Shown piece by piece: positions 36,522 to 44,486 of a stretch of DNA of 64,000 nt. The notes below the pieces were generated by a model. It was given only the letters and a program-made list of their open reading frames with translations, was not told the DNA's origin and ran no database searches. Source of the DNA: Bacteriovoracaceae bacterium (GTDB taxonomy: Bacteria; Bdellovibrionota; Bacteriovoracia; Bacteriovoracales; Bacteriovoracaceae). Both the position numbers and the translations under genes were made by a program. Location: assembly GCA_019752535.1 (NCBI GenBank), contig JAIEMA010000017.1:1-64000 (forward strand), given 5' to 3'. Every line of letters starts with the position of its first letter. Within the stretch, counting starts at the first letter, position 1.

Positions 36522-37091
36522 TTAAAGTTGTCCATTTATGGCTTCGAGTGAATCTCTTAATGCTCCAGAATTATGAGCATTCGCTGCATCTAAGATATTT
36601 TGTACACCCAGCTCAAGAGTCTCTGAACCGTTCACAACAAACACACCATCAAATTTAACGGTAATTCTCTGAGTTGAGACAAAAGTTCCGAAGTCATTAG
36701 TCAGTTGCACGCTATTACCAGCACACTCAGGCTCGAGATCAAACTCAACTCGGTAATACGTTCCTTCTGGTACCATTACTGTTCCTAGCAATGCACCGGA
36801 ACTCGAAATAACTTGTTCGCCTAGGACAAAATCAACATTATCGTCATCAGCGGCCGGATCAAGTGTGTCAGTAAGATCTTTTTTAAATCTTAGTCTTTTA
36901 AAACAGAATCTTAAATCACTAACCGCGGCCCTGGCTTCTGGAAGCATCCATTTAAAGAATGAAGCCGTTGTGTAACCACCAGTCTGAAGCGTGACAGGGT
37001 GAGATTGATTACCAGTTATTGAATCCTGAGATGCTGGCTGACAAGCTGTGAACATTGAAAAGATCATCAAACTTAACAATAGTGATTTCAT
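36522..37091 (-). CDS. Lipoprotein, first paralogue beside the TIGR02147 regulator
   Basis: A 189-residue lipoprotein. The start at 37091 follows GAGGAGGAAATC; an ATG 75 nt upstream is in frame but lacks a site. The lipobox is MFTAC. The mature part shares with the downstream paralogue AAVSDLRFCFKRLRFK, LGTVMVPEGTYYRVEFDLEPEC and ITVKFDG, ending in RDSLEAINGQL. The ligand is unknown. It is the first gene of the operon. Confidence 0.75.
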   Translation of the reverse strand: MKSLLLSLMIFSMFTACQPASQDSITGNQSHPVTLQTGGYTTASFFKWMLPEARAAVSDLRFCFKRLRFKKDLTDTLDPAADDDNVDFVLGEQVISSSGALLGTVMVPEGTYYRVEFDLEPECAGNSVQLTNDFGTFVSTQRITVKFDGVFVVNGSETLELGVQNILDAANAHNSGALRDSLEAINGQL

Positions 37092-37158
37092 GATTTCCTC
37101 CTCACTAAGCGAAAGCTTATGCCCTCGACGTAACTTAATGATCGGATACATCTCGAAA

Positions 37159-37270
37159 ATTATCACTCAAACAGATATACTATGTAAACACAAATGGAAG
37201 TTAGTTCAATAAAATCAACAAAATAGAGAGTGCACCTTACATCGGCACGTGTTTAAAAGTAAACACAAAT
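37159..37270 (-). promoter_or_regulatory. Promoter and operator-like repeats of the TIGR02147 operon
   Basis: On the minus strand TTTACA (37188-37183) and GATAAT (37164-37159), 18 bp apart, make a good promoter for the lipoprotein operon. The -35 lies in a copy of GTAAACACAAAT (37184-37195). The same 12-mer recurs at 37259-37270, where it also forms the right arm of an inverted repeat (GTGTTTA, AAAG, TAAACAC at 37249-37266). Confidence 0.55.
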
Positions 37271-37275
37271 CAGTA

Positions 37276-37305
37276 CCTTGCGGGGACTTCATCATCCCCA
37301 CAAGG
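37276..37305 (-). terminator. Hairpin after the 37315-37734 gene
   Basis: CCTTGCGGGGA and TCCCCACAAGG pair with one mismatch around an 8-nt loop. It lies 9 nt after the stop of the minus-strand gene. There is no clear T run. Confidence 0.5.
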
Positions 37306-37314
37306 CTAGACCAA

Positions 37315-37734
37315 TTAGCGATTTGTCACAAGCAAGACTTGAGTGACCCAGACTTTATAAACTCTGTAGCCATCATCTACAGAAACTTTTAAACCTTTCG
37401 TCTTAAACTTACACTCGCCAGTTGCCTTAAGAAACAGCGTACGGAAAATCCCACCGCGGCGAAGCTTTGCACACTCAAATCTCTGGCCTTCAACATCATA
37501 AACGACAGTGTCTCCTTCGAGACGCATACCTGGAACTTTGACTCGTTCATAATCATCTGTGCTATCGCTGTCAGGATTTACTATTGTCAGTTCAACCCAA
37601 GCTCTTTGGCTATTTTGGTCATAATCAAAATCGGCCTTAACTGTATTAGTGGTTTGGATCTCAGCGATTTTTGTTTCAACTGCAAATACATTCATCGAAA
37701 CAAAGACTAGAGCAAATAAAAGCTTTTTCATCAT
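37315..37734 (-). CDS. Small secreted protein, unknown
   Basis: About 139 residues from the ATG pair at 37734/37731, placed by AAAGGATGT. A Sec signal (MKKLLFALVFVSMNVFA) is followed by a beta-rich mature part with two cysteines. A longer frame to 37788 would run through upstream DNA without a ribosome site. No domain is recognised. Confidence 0.65.
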   Translation of the reverse strand: MMKKLLFALVFVSMNVFAVETKIAEIQTTNTVKADFDYDQNSQRAWVELTIVNPDSDSTDDYERVKVPGMRLEGDTVVYDVEGQRFECAKLRRGGIFRTLFLKATGECKFKTKGLKVSVDDGYRVYKVWVTQVLLVTNR

Positions 37735-37821
37735 TACATCCTTTTCAATTTTAAATTGGATGCAAGATTTATCACTCTCCACTGTCAAGATCTGCCAAGA
37801 GTTCGTTAGGAAATGGTTAAT

Positions 37822-40095
37822 TCACATCAAATCAAGACTTTCATCAGGACGAACTTTAAATTCTTTCTTTATTCCTCTCTCCAAAAGCTTGATACGACGA
37901 ATAAACTTCAATGAATCAAGATTATCTGGATTGGCACGATCTCTTATCGGTGAAGTTGTGATCTCAAGACTTTCAAAGATATAACTTCCTCTCTCCGGAT
38001 GAATTTTTAAAGGAAGATTCGCTTCTAGCCAATCTTTTCCATTTTCTTGAAAAAACTTATCTCCCTTTCTCTCAAGACTACTCTCTGATATCAAAAAACT
38101 AAGGTTCGATCCGCTTGGCGTTCTCACTCGAACCCAAATTGAAAACTCCATCCTTGAATCTCTTTTGAGTGGGATTTTCATTTTTATATTCCACTTCCCC
38201 CCATCACTATTATCACCTTCAAAGGCCGAAAGCTTCATGGCATTTACGTCTAAATCTCCTCTTAGATCTTCACCAGAAGTCACAATATGAGTGGGAGCCT
38301 TCTCACCCTTTGGAACTGGGTACTCATCTGTATAGGGCTTTGTCGTTGAGCTACCTTCATAATGAATCCGCATATTGCTCAATACAAGTGATCCAGGATG
38401 ATGAAATTTCGAAAAATAAACTTCCATCTTCAGGTTTTCACCAGGATTTGATTTCAAGTAACGACTGCTAATGTAGTGAGTGGATTCTTCTTGAGTCGAT
38501 TGATGATACCAACTCATTAATATTGATCGTAAGGTCGAAAGATGCTTGATGGGAAGTTCTAACAGGTACCCCAAGTGTCCGTTAGATGGATCTATAGGTG
38601 AGAACTTTACTAAGCTCCAATTTAATTCTTCCTTGGGAGGTTGAACACTACCCATCCCTCCAGCAATAAAAATGGAGGGCATATTATCTTCTTTCAGGAA
38701 ATCACGGTTGCCTGCCTTATCAATCAAACCTAAAGTCTTAACTAAATACTCTCCAGTAATAAGTTTTTCAGCAAGCTCAGACCCCTCACCTTCCAAAACC
38801 CATGGCTCCCCTAATTTTCTTCCTTCAATAGGTTTGATACTAATTAAAATTCTCGAGTCTTTTTCTGTTTTATGCTCAAGACCTAAGACCATTTCATCAG
38901 GGCCAGACATAATATCCCAAACACAGCCTAATGTCGCTTTGATAGTTATCTTCTCTTTTAAGAGAGAGACCTTTTCAAACTTGAGGCATTTTTTAATTTT
39001 ATCATCGAGGTAAGGCGGTTTTTTATCCGTCGTTTGCGAGTCTACAAAAACTTTTGCATTTTCAGCTACCGTTGAAAAATAGGTAATATCCTTAAAAACA
39101 TATTGTCTTAAAAATAAGAATTTCATTTTTGCGACATCAATAATCTTCTCTGGTTCATGAACAAATGCGGAAAATGATTCTGCAAAATCCTCTACTGGAT
39201 CTTTTGTTGCATATTCAGAAACAAAACCTTCGATCCCACGCCCTTTTTTCATCCAGTCTTTTCCATCTCTCTTCCATGAGATATTCGAAAAGGTCTCCTG
39301 AAGCCTACCGGTTTGCATAAACCACCAGGCATGGCCAAATTCATGAAGAACGGTCCCTTCTCCATAAATGTCGCCTCCACTAAAGAAAGCCCCATCAGTA
39401 AGTAATATTTTTTTCTTTTCTGGATAATAAATTCCTGCAGCTCCCTTCACATTTCGACCAACTTTCGCCCGGGCCATATACTGAATTCCAAAAGCTCTTA
39501 GAACTTCATAGGGAAGATCTATAAACTGCTTCACAATAGTCACAACTTCTTCATCACGAAAAGGTTGCTCTAGGAGATGATCAGGATCACTGGCCGGACT
39601 CTCCATCTGCCATCCAGAGACTTGTATAAATCTTCTCGTTATGGATTTAGGCTCAATAAGATTTCTTAGAATTTGTTCGTAAACAGTATTAGTCCAAGAG
39701 ATAGAGAGTTCATGCACCTTATCTGATTTGTCATTGCATACTTTATTAACGACCTTTTCGATCTCAACACCTAAAACAAGATCGCTGGCGTTTTTTGCTA
39801 ACCAAAGAGTTTTATCTTTCCCGACTCCAGTCACCCAGGCTTTTTTGGGTCCTTCGGAATCCGCTAACTTAATTTTTAAAGGGCCATAGAACTGGTACTC
39901 TCTAAAAATCCCTGCCAAAACGCCAAGCAGATGAGGATTTATCTCATCTTCAATCTTAATATTTCGTGTTAACAGCTCTGTTCTCACGGCCTGAGGGCCC
40001 GTTCCAGCTGCATACTCTAAGCAGAAATCTTTACGAGTAATCTCAACGGCAAGAAGTTGAGAAGAATATATCAACAAAAAGAGAAGCCATTTCAT
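37822..40095 (-). CDS. Large exported zinc metallopeptidase-like protein (HEFGH)
   Basis: About 757 residues from the ATG of 40095 (GGAAAGAT upstream). A Sec signal ends near LLA-VE. TVLHEFGHAWW gives the zinc motif (H251, E252, H255), and DPVEDFAESFSAFV, some 50 residues on, supplies the glutamate ligand of a gluzincin. The C-terminal 350 residues look like beta-sandwich modules. The fold class is known from lethal-factor-type and related peptidases. It is probably secreted or surface-held; the target is unknown. Confidence 0.75.
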   Translation of the reverse strand: MKWLLFLLIYSSQLLAVEITRKDFCLEYAAGTGPQAVRTELLTRNIKIEDEINPHLLGVLAGIFREYQFYGPLKIKLADSEGPKKAWVTGVGKDKTLWLAKNASDLVLGVEIEKVVNKVCNDKSDKVHELSISWTNTVYEQILRNLIEPKSITRRFIQVSGWQMESPASDPDHLLEQPFRDEEVVTIVKQFIDLPYEVLRAFGIQYMARAKVGRNVKGAAGIYYPEKKKILLTDGAFFSGGDIYGEGTVLHEFGHAWWFMQTGRLQETFSNISWKRDGKDWMKKGRGIEGFVSEYATKDPVEDFAESFSAFVHEPEKIIDVAKMKFLFLRQYVFKDITYFSTVAENAKVFVDSQTTDKKPPYLDDKIKKCLKFEKVSLLKEKITIKATLGCVWDIMSGPDEMVLGLEHKTEKDSRILISIKPIEGRKLGEPWVLEGEGSELAEKLITGEYLVKTLGLIDKAGNRDFLKEDNMPSIFIAGGMGSVQPPKEELNWSLVKFSPIDPSNGHLGYLLELPIKHLSTLRSILMSWYHQSTQEESTHYISSRYLKSNPGENLKMEVYFSKFHHPGSLVLSNMRIHYEGSSTTKPYTDEYPVPKGEKAPTHIVTSGEDLRGDLDVNAMKLSAFEGDNSDGGKWNIKMKIPLKRDSRMEFSIWVRVRTPSGSNLSFLISESSLERKGDKFFQENGKDWLEANLPLKIHPERGSYIFESLEITTSPIRDRANPDNLDSLKFIRRIKLLERGIKKEFKVRPDESLDLM

Positions 40096-40139
40096 ATCTT
40101 TCCATTGTCTTTTAAAACCCAAAATGCCACAAATGAATT

Positions 40140-40544
40140 ATGAATATTCTCTTTATGTGTGTCGCCAATTCAGCCCGCAGCCAACTCGCGCATGGCTTGG
40201 CCCTTAACCTTTTTGGCTCCTCTCATCAAATTGAAAGCGCAGGCTCCAAGCCTAGTCGGGTCAACCCTTTGGCCATTGAATGTTTAAAGGAAGTGGGGAT
40301 TGATATTTCGACCCACACATCTAAGTCGGTTGATGAATTAGCTCCAGCATTCGTCGACAAACTTGATTTCGTCATCACTCTTTGCGCCGAAGAAGTTTGT
40401 CCCATTATTATTAGCAAAGCGAAAAAACTTCACTGGCCTCTTCCCGATCCGGCCGGAGCCTCTGAGAGCCTTGAGCGATTTAGAGAAACACGAGCGGCTT
40501 TGATTCAAAAACTTACGGCGTTTAAAAATGAAAATCATCTCTGA
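40140..40544 (+). CDS. arsC: ArsC-type arsenate reductase (LMW-PTP fold)
   Basis: A 134-residue protein with FMCVANSARS (CX5R loop, C7 to R13) and CAEEVCP, the extra cysteine pair of thioredoxin-coupled arsenate reductases, then HWPLPDPA. It reduces arsenate to arsenite. Its stop overlaps the aquaporin start by 17 bp. A ribosome site is weak. The pair resembles the aqpS-arsC arrangement of Sinorhizobium, in which arsenite leaves by the channel. Confidence 0.9.
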   Translation: MNILFMCVANSARSQLAHGLALNLFGSSHQIESAGSKPSRVNPLAIECLKEVGIDISTHTSKSVDELAPAFVDKLDFVITLCAEEVCPIIISKAKKLHWPLPDPAGASESLERFRETRAALIQKLTAFKNENHL

Positions 40545-41151
40545 ATTTTTTGGCACAGCTTTTTTAATCATGATTGTTGTGGGCTCTGGCATCATGGCCA
40601 GTCGCTTATCTCAAGGCAATATTGCACTCGCTCTACTCATTAATGCCCTTGTCACGGGTCTTGGTCTTTATGTGCTAATTCTTTGCCTCGCTCCGCTTTC
40701 TGGCGCGCATTTCAATCCAATCGTGACACTCACTGAGATGCTTTCAAAGCGATTAGACAAAAACCAATTCATACTTTATTTTGTGGCGCAAATGAGTGGC
40801 GCTTACTTTGGTATCCTCCTCACTCACTTGATGTTTGATCTTGCGCTCTTCCAAATAGCTACTCAACCTCGTGAAGGATTTGCTCTTTATTTTTCTGAAT
40901 TCATCGCCAGTTTTGGCCTTATCATGGTGGTTAAACTTTCTAGAGATAAAGCCGCAATCGCTGTAGCTGCTTTCATTGCTGCAGGCTATTGGTTTACGGC
41001 TTCTAGCTCTTTTGCCAATCCGGCAGTTACTGCCTCAAGAATTTTCACAGATACTTTTTGCGGCATTGCTCCCTCAGGTGTGATCGGCTTTATCACTGCG
41101 CAACTATTAGGCGCTCTACTCGCCTACAAAATAACTAAAAAGCTCAATTGA
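40528..41151 (+). CDS. aqpS: AqpS-like aquaglyceroporin
   Basis: A 207-residue MIP-family channel with six helices. The first half-helix motif reads HFNPIVT (N63-P64-I65), the second FANPAVTAS (N164-P165-A166). The position after the second NPA is usually arginine of the selectivity filter; here it is valine, as I recall for Sinorhizobium AqpS. That fits passage of arsenite or methylarsenicals. It overlaps arsC by 17 bp. Confidence 0.88.
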   Translation: MKIISEFFGTAFLIMIVVGSGIMASRLSQGNIALALLINALVTGLGLYVLILCLAPLSGAHFNPIVTLTEMLSKRLDKNQFILYFVAQMSGAYFGILLTHLMFDLALFQIATQPREGFALYFSEFIASFGLIMVVKLSRDKAAIAVAAFIAAGYWFTASSSFANPAVTASRIFTDTFCGIAPSGVIGFITAQLLGALLAYKITKKLN

Positions 41152-41165
41152 CCACCATCCCCTCT

Positions 41166-41184
41166 CTCTCTAAACTCTAGAGAG
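41166..41184 (+). promoter_or_regulatory. Hairpin overlapping the ribosome site of the catalase-fold lipoprotein
   Basis: CTCTCTA, loop AACTC, TAGAGAG. The right arm runs into GAGGAG (41182-41187), the likely ribosome site for the ATG at 41194. Confidence 0.4.
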
Positions 41185-41193
41185 GAGATATTC

Positions 41194-42399
41194 ATGAAAA
41201 AAATTGTCACCCTCACACTCATCACTCTACTTTCAAGCTGTGCTTCAAATAAAGAGACTGACAGAGGCCCCGGTTCTGTTTCTATGCAAACTCTTAATGA
41301 GCCCACCATTGATGTCGCTCTCAATGAAGAGTATGAACCCAATGAAGACCAAGCGATCCAAAACGTTATTCATGAAGCGATGGTCGCTCTCAAGAGAGAT
41401 TACCATCCTCCTCATGTGCCTAGAGATGCTCATGCCAAATCCCATGGCTGCCTTCAGGCCTCATTCACTGTCAAAAATCAAAATCTGCCCGCAGACTTAC
41501 GAGTCGGTGTTTTTAAAGAGAACAAATCTTATCCGACGTGGGTAAGGTTCTCGAACAACACCAGCGATCCGATGTCTCATGATAAAGATCTCGATCTTCG
41601 TGGGATTGCGATTAAGGTCATGTATGTGAATGGAAAAAAACTCATGACTCGCGAAGAGGATGAGCTCACACAAGATTTTTTAATGTTCGCAAGTCCCATC
41701 TTTTTTGTAAAAGACATCAAAGACTACTCTGAGTTTATTAAGGCCTTAGGAGATGGTCGCGCCTTTCAAGATCTTCTCACTCGTCCGCGCTCACTTGTAC
41801 AATTAGCGACGGCGCAGCTTAAGGCGAAGAGTAAAAAGAATCCTTTAAAGCTCACTTATTTTAGTGCCACACCCTATTGCTTAGGTCTTAAGAATAATCC
41901 GGCGAAACGTCCGGTTAAATATTCAGTTACGGCCTGTGATGCTGAAGCCACAAGACTTGCGCCTAATGGAGATTCAAGCCGTCCGAACTTTATGCGCGAG
42001 GCTTTAGTTCAAAGTTTAAATCAAAAAGATGCCTGCTTTAATTTTCAAGTTCAGCTTGGGGATGCTAAAGAGCCTGCTGTTTATCCGGTGGAAGACCCAA
42101 GTGTTTTATGGCCTGAGAAAGGAAGTCTTCTTCACCCCAATCGCTTTAGCCCCTACGTGACTGTAGCGACTCTTCGTATACCGAAACAAATTTTTGATAA
42201 TCCTGAGCGCGATCAATTCTGTGAGCACTTAAGCTTCACGCCTTGGCATGCCCTTCCTGAACACCGCCCTCTTGGAAGAACCAATCGCATGCGCTTGAAG
42301 CTCTATGAAGCCATTTCAAGCTACCGTCATAAATCCAATGGTGTAGAGAGGAGAGAGCCCAAAACGCTTGATCCAAAAACAGCTTATCCGAATCAATAG
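41194..42399 (+). CDS. Catalase-fold lipoprotein (y4iL-like)
   Basis: A 401-residue protein with a lipobox (LLSSC) and the heme-dependent catalase core. SHGCLQASFTV holds a possible distal histidine, YPTWVRFSNNTSDP is conserved in the family, and FTPWHALPEHRPLG with RMRLKLYEAIS gives the RxxxY proximal tyrosine. Members of this subgroup are often not true catalases but other peroxide or lipid oxidases. An envelope anchor is unusual and suggests work outside the cytoplasm. Confidence 0.85.
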   Translation: MKKIVTLTLITLLSSCASNKETDRGPGSVSMQTLNEPTIDVALNEEYEPNEDQAIQNVIHEAMVALKRDYHPPHVPRDAHAKSHGCLQASFTVKNQNLPADLRVGVFKENKSYPTWVRFSNNTSDPMSHDKDLDLRGIAIKVMYVNGKKLMTREEDELTQDFLMFASPIFFVKDIKDYSEFIKALGDGRAFQDLLTRPRSLVQLATAQLKAKSKKNPLKLTYFSATPYCLGLKNNPAKRPVKYSVTACDAEATRLAPNGDSSRPNFMREALVQSLNQKDACFNFQVQLGDAKEPAVYPVEDPSVLWPEKGSLLHPNRFSPYVTVATLRIPKQIFDNPERDQFCEHLSFTPWHALPEHRPLGRTNRMRLKLYEAISSYRHKSNGVERREPKTLDPKTAYPNQ

Positions 42400-42402
42400 A
42401 AA

Positions 42403-42423
42403 AGCCCCGCTCTAGGCGGGGCT
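42403..42423. terminator. Intrinsic terminator hairpin between convergent genes
   Basis: AGCCCCGC, loop TCTAG, GCGGGGCT. On the minus strand it is followed by TTTT, so it serves the gene ending at 42430; for the plus-strand gene no T run follows. Confidence 0.75.
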
Positions 42424-42429
42424 CTATAA

Positions 42430-43107
42430 TTATAAATCGCGAGTTAAAAAACTCATATCCTTCATTTCGCAATCATTTTGTGAATCTTCAGGCAAAGTGT
42501 AATCACAGAACGAGACATTGCTCAAATCAATCTTTTTGACAGCATCAACTGAAATCATAGATCCACATTTTGTGACTATGTTTGTTTTCACTGGAAAGAT
42601 GCTCCCTGAAGAGAGGTCAGTATAAGTGCCTACTAAATTCATACTTGAACCGCAAAACATTGAAGAGAGTAAGTCTTTAGAAACATCCCCTTTCACATTA
42701 TAGACAGAATATTCATCAGTGCTATTCATCTCGAACTTTGCAAACAAGACATCATTCACGACTTTAATATCTGTAATATTATCACCGCTAATATCAGCGT
42801 GATCATTCAAGCTCACCAAAATCTCTTCTTCACCAGTTAAGTTATTCTTTTTGACTTCGTATTCATAAGTCTTTGCGCCTTCAACTTTTAAAACAGTTGT
42901 CATGAGAGTTGATTTCACCAATTTTGTACTAAGAGTTCCATTTTCATCGAATTCAAACTCTGTACTCTCTTGAGCACCAATCGCCGTCATCCCGACTTTG
43001 TGGTTCAACAAGGTCGATTCATATTTCTTAAAGATCAAATCGAGTTCAGGATTGTTTGCAAATGCAGAAGTAGAGAGAACAACTAAGCCAATCAATAAAG
43101 CCTTCAT
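42430..43107 (-). CDS. Secreted protein, unknown
   Basis: A 225-residue protein with a Sec signal (MKALLIGLVVLSTSAFA). The mature part is acidic, beta-rich and holds four cysteines. No recognised domain. The terminator downstream is shared with the catalase-fold gene. Confidence 0.65.
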   Translation of the reverse strand: MKALLIGLVVLSTSAFANNPELDLIFKKYESTLLNHKVGMTAIGAQESTEFEFDENGTLSTKLVKSTLMTTVLKVEGAKTYEYEVKKNNLTGEEEILVSLNDHADISGDNITDIKVVNDVLFAKFEMNSTDEYSVYNVKGDVSKDLLSSMFCGSSMNLVGTYTDLSSGSIFPVKTNIVTKCGSMISVDAVKKIDLSNVSFCDYTLPEDSQNDCEMKDMSFLTRDL

Positions 43108-43212
43108 AGGACCCCTTTAAAGTTAATAAACAGATGCGTTTACCTTTAATATAAAAAAATATATAAGGTGCCAATGTGTAATAAGTTCATCTTCCTCATA
43201 AAAGGTAAGCCA

Positions 43213-43668
43213 ATGAAATCTTTATTCTTTGTAATCACAGTCCTCTTCAGCTTGAACTCTCTTTCTTCTGAAACCAAATGCTCAACTGCCAATGGTCTCT
43301 TCAGCTTCTCTTCCATCGGTTACTCAGGTGGACCGGCACCCTACCCTGGAATGCTTATCAATAGAATTCAGTGGCTGTTTAATAATACTGTTGTCTTTCA
43401 AGAAAGCACTTACGCTGATTGCTCTTCTCGCAGTGAATTCTGTGATCAAGAAATTGATCCAAGCTCAAATATTTTGTGGAGTGAAGTGAGAGGGCCAAGA
43501 ATAGTGATCTTTAATGAAGGCGGCCCCCAAGATTATTTCACTCATACCATTTACGCCACTCAGTTTGAACTAAAGAGCAACGACTCCACAGAGCCGATGA
43601 CTGGCACCAACCTGAATGAATTCAGGGATTGGTTTATCTGTGATTACAGAAATGAGCTGCGCCCTTAG
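43213..43668 (+). CDS. Secreted protein, unknown
   Basis: About 151 residues from the ATG of 43213, which follows AAAGGTAAGCC; an ATG 45 nt earlier would lie before that site. A Sec signal ends near LSS-ET. Four or more cysteines in the mature part suggest disulfides. No domain is recognised. AT-rich dyad sequence (ACCTT to AAGGT, 43142-43169) precedes the gene. Confidence 0.65.
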   Translation: MKSLFFVITVLFSLNSLSSETKCSTANGLFSFSSIGYSGGPAPYPGMLINRIQWLFNNTVVFQESTYADCSSRSEFCDQEIDPSSNILWSEVRGPRIVIFNEGGPQDYFTHTIYATQFELKSNDSTEPMTGTNLNEFRDWFICDYRNELRP

Positions 43669-43670
43669 AA

Positions 43671-43786
43671 ATGGCCACCCCATTGTACTCGCGCTCCTGC
43701 GCTCGACCCTACGGGCTGCTCCGCAGACCGATTTTATCATCCTGATAAAATCGTCGGACGAAGTCCTGAGCTGGCTAATGACACAA
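43671..43786 (-). ncRNA. Hairpin array behind tRNA-Arg, ending in a copy of the tRNA 3' end
   Basis: Read on the minus strand, downstream of the tRNA terminator, the DNA holds successive short stems: GGAC-TTC-GTCC (43766-43756), an 11-bp stem around GGA (43753-43729), CTGC-GGA-GCAG (43726-43716), CCC-GTA-GGG (43715-43707) and GCGC-AGGA-GCGC (43702-43691). It ends with TGGGGTGGCCAT (43682-43671), identical to the tRNA end at 43834-43823. It may be a transcribed tRNA-tail element or a repeat. Confidence 0.5.
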
Positions 43787-43822
43787 AAATAGAAAAGGGA
43801 GCCTAGGCTCCCTTTTCTATTT
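43787..43822. terminator. 36-bp perfect palindrome, terminator of tRNA-Arg
   Basis: AAATAGAAAAGGGAGCC and its exact complement meet at CCTAGG. It starts one base after the encoded CCA of the tRNA and has T-rich ends on both strands. Confidence 0.85.
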
Positions 43823-43823
43823 A

Positions 43824-43899
43824 TGGCCACCCCACCCGGACTTGAACCAGGATTAAAGACTTAGGAAGTCCTCGTTTTATCCAGTTAAACTATGGGGTG
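43824..43899 (-). tRNA. tRNA-Arg(CCU)
   Basis: A 76-nt gene. Acceptor arms CACCCCA and TGGGGTG pair fully. The anticodon stem AGGAC/GTCTT encloses TTCCTAA, giving anticodon CCU, which reads AGG. The T arm is CCTGG-TTCAAGT-CCGGG. Discriminator G and CCA are encoded. A copy of its last 12 bases lies 152 bp downstream. Confidence 0.93.
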
Positions 43900-43908
43900 A
43901 CGGCGCCT

Positions 43909-43937
43909 ATCATACCGATGACTTAGGCCCTCTTCAA
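43909..43937 (-). promoter_or_regulatory. tRNA-Arg promoter
   Basis: On the minus strand TTGAAG (43937-43932), 17-bp spacer, TATGAT (43914-43909), then a GC-rich discriminator AGGCGCCG before the tRNA. GC-rich discriminators are typical of growth-rate-controlled stable RNA promoters. Confidence 0.7.
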
Positions 43938-44004
43938 TCTCAATTCCAACCCTAAATTCAAGCTATTGACCTAAGCTTCCGAAAAGCTGCTTAAGGAGTG
44001 ACTT

Positions 44005-44412
44005 ATGAAACTAATGCTTTTGGTAGTACTTGTCCTAACTGTGGCCTGCGGGAAAGATAAAAGCTCTTCCAGCTCAAACGTGTTTGGCAGTCAGTACGGA
44101 GTCGCTCAAACAGCTGAAGCTTTTGTAGTCATGCCTAGAGCAGGTCAAGCAGGGCAGCTCTATATCGAAGCCGGCGGTCGTCAATATCAACTCGGCCAAG
44201 TTCAACAGCAAGCCCAAATGGTCCTTCAGCAGATGGCCCAGGGAATGTACCAGCCTTACGTGATCAATACTCAAATCGTGAAATTTCGTTGCCGAGTCAC
44301 TGCGACTCCAAGTGCTTATGGTTACGGCGGCGGTGTAGGCTATCCTAACGGTGGCTACCAACAGCCTGTTAATTCGAACATTCTTGATGTTCAGGCCATT
44401 CAGCCCTATTAA
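44005..44412 (+). CDS. Small lipoprotein, glutamine-rich
   Basis: A 135-residue lipoprotein (lipobox LTVAC, then a KDKSSSSS linker). The middle is rich in Q and the end in G and Y (YGYGGGVGYPNGGY). No domain is recognised. A bulged stem (CCTAAGC with GCTTAAGG, 43970-43996) reaches the AAGGAG ribosome site. Confidence 0.7.
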   Translation: MKLMLLVVLVLTVACGKDKSSSSSNVFGSQYGVAQTAEAFVVMPRAGQAGQLYIEAGGRQYQLGQVQQQAQMVLQQMAQGMYQPYVINTQIVKFRCRVTATPSAYGYGGGVGYPNGGYQQPVNSNILDVQAIQPY

Positions 44413-44450
44413 AAAAATTACTGTCTAACGCTCGTTAAGTGACATTCAAC

Positions 44451-44482
44451 TTCTCCTGTGGGATTTAAAATCAACAGGAGAA
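44451..44482 (+). promoter_or_regulatory. Hairpin hiding the blc ribosome site
   Basis: TTCTCCTGT (44451-44459) and ACAGGAGAA (44474-44482) pair perfectly over 9 bp around a 14-nt AU-rich loop. The right arm contains the AGGAG of the lipocalin gene (ATG at 44487). This could act as a thermosensor or protein-controlled switch. Confidence 0.55.
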
Positions 44483-44486
44483 CTTT

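Noticed and set aside
43570-43830. Open frame of 86 codons on the minus strand
   Set aside because: It runs through the hairpin array and the tRNA 3' end and has no ribosome site; the codons reflect structured RNA, not protein.
43671-43834. attL/attR-like 12-bp repeat, suggesting an integrated element at tRNA-Arg
   Set aside because: Only 140 bp lie between the copies and no integrase is present, so an integrated island is not supported; a tRNA-tail repeat is simpler.
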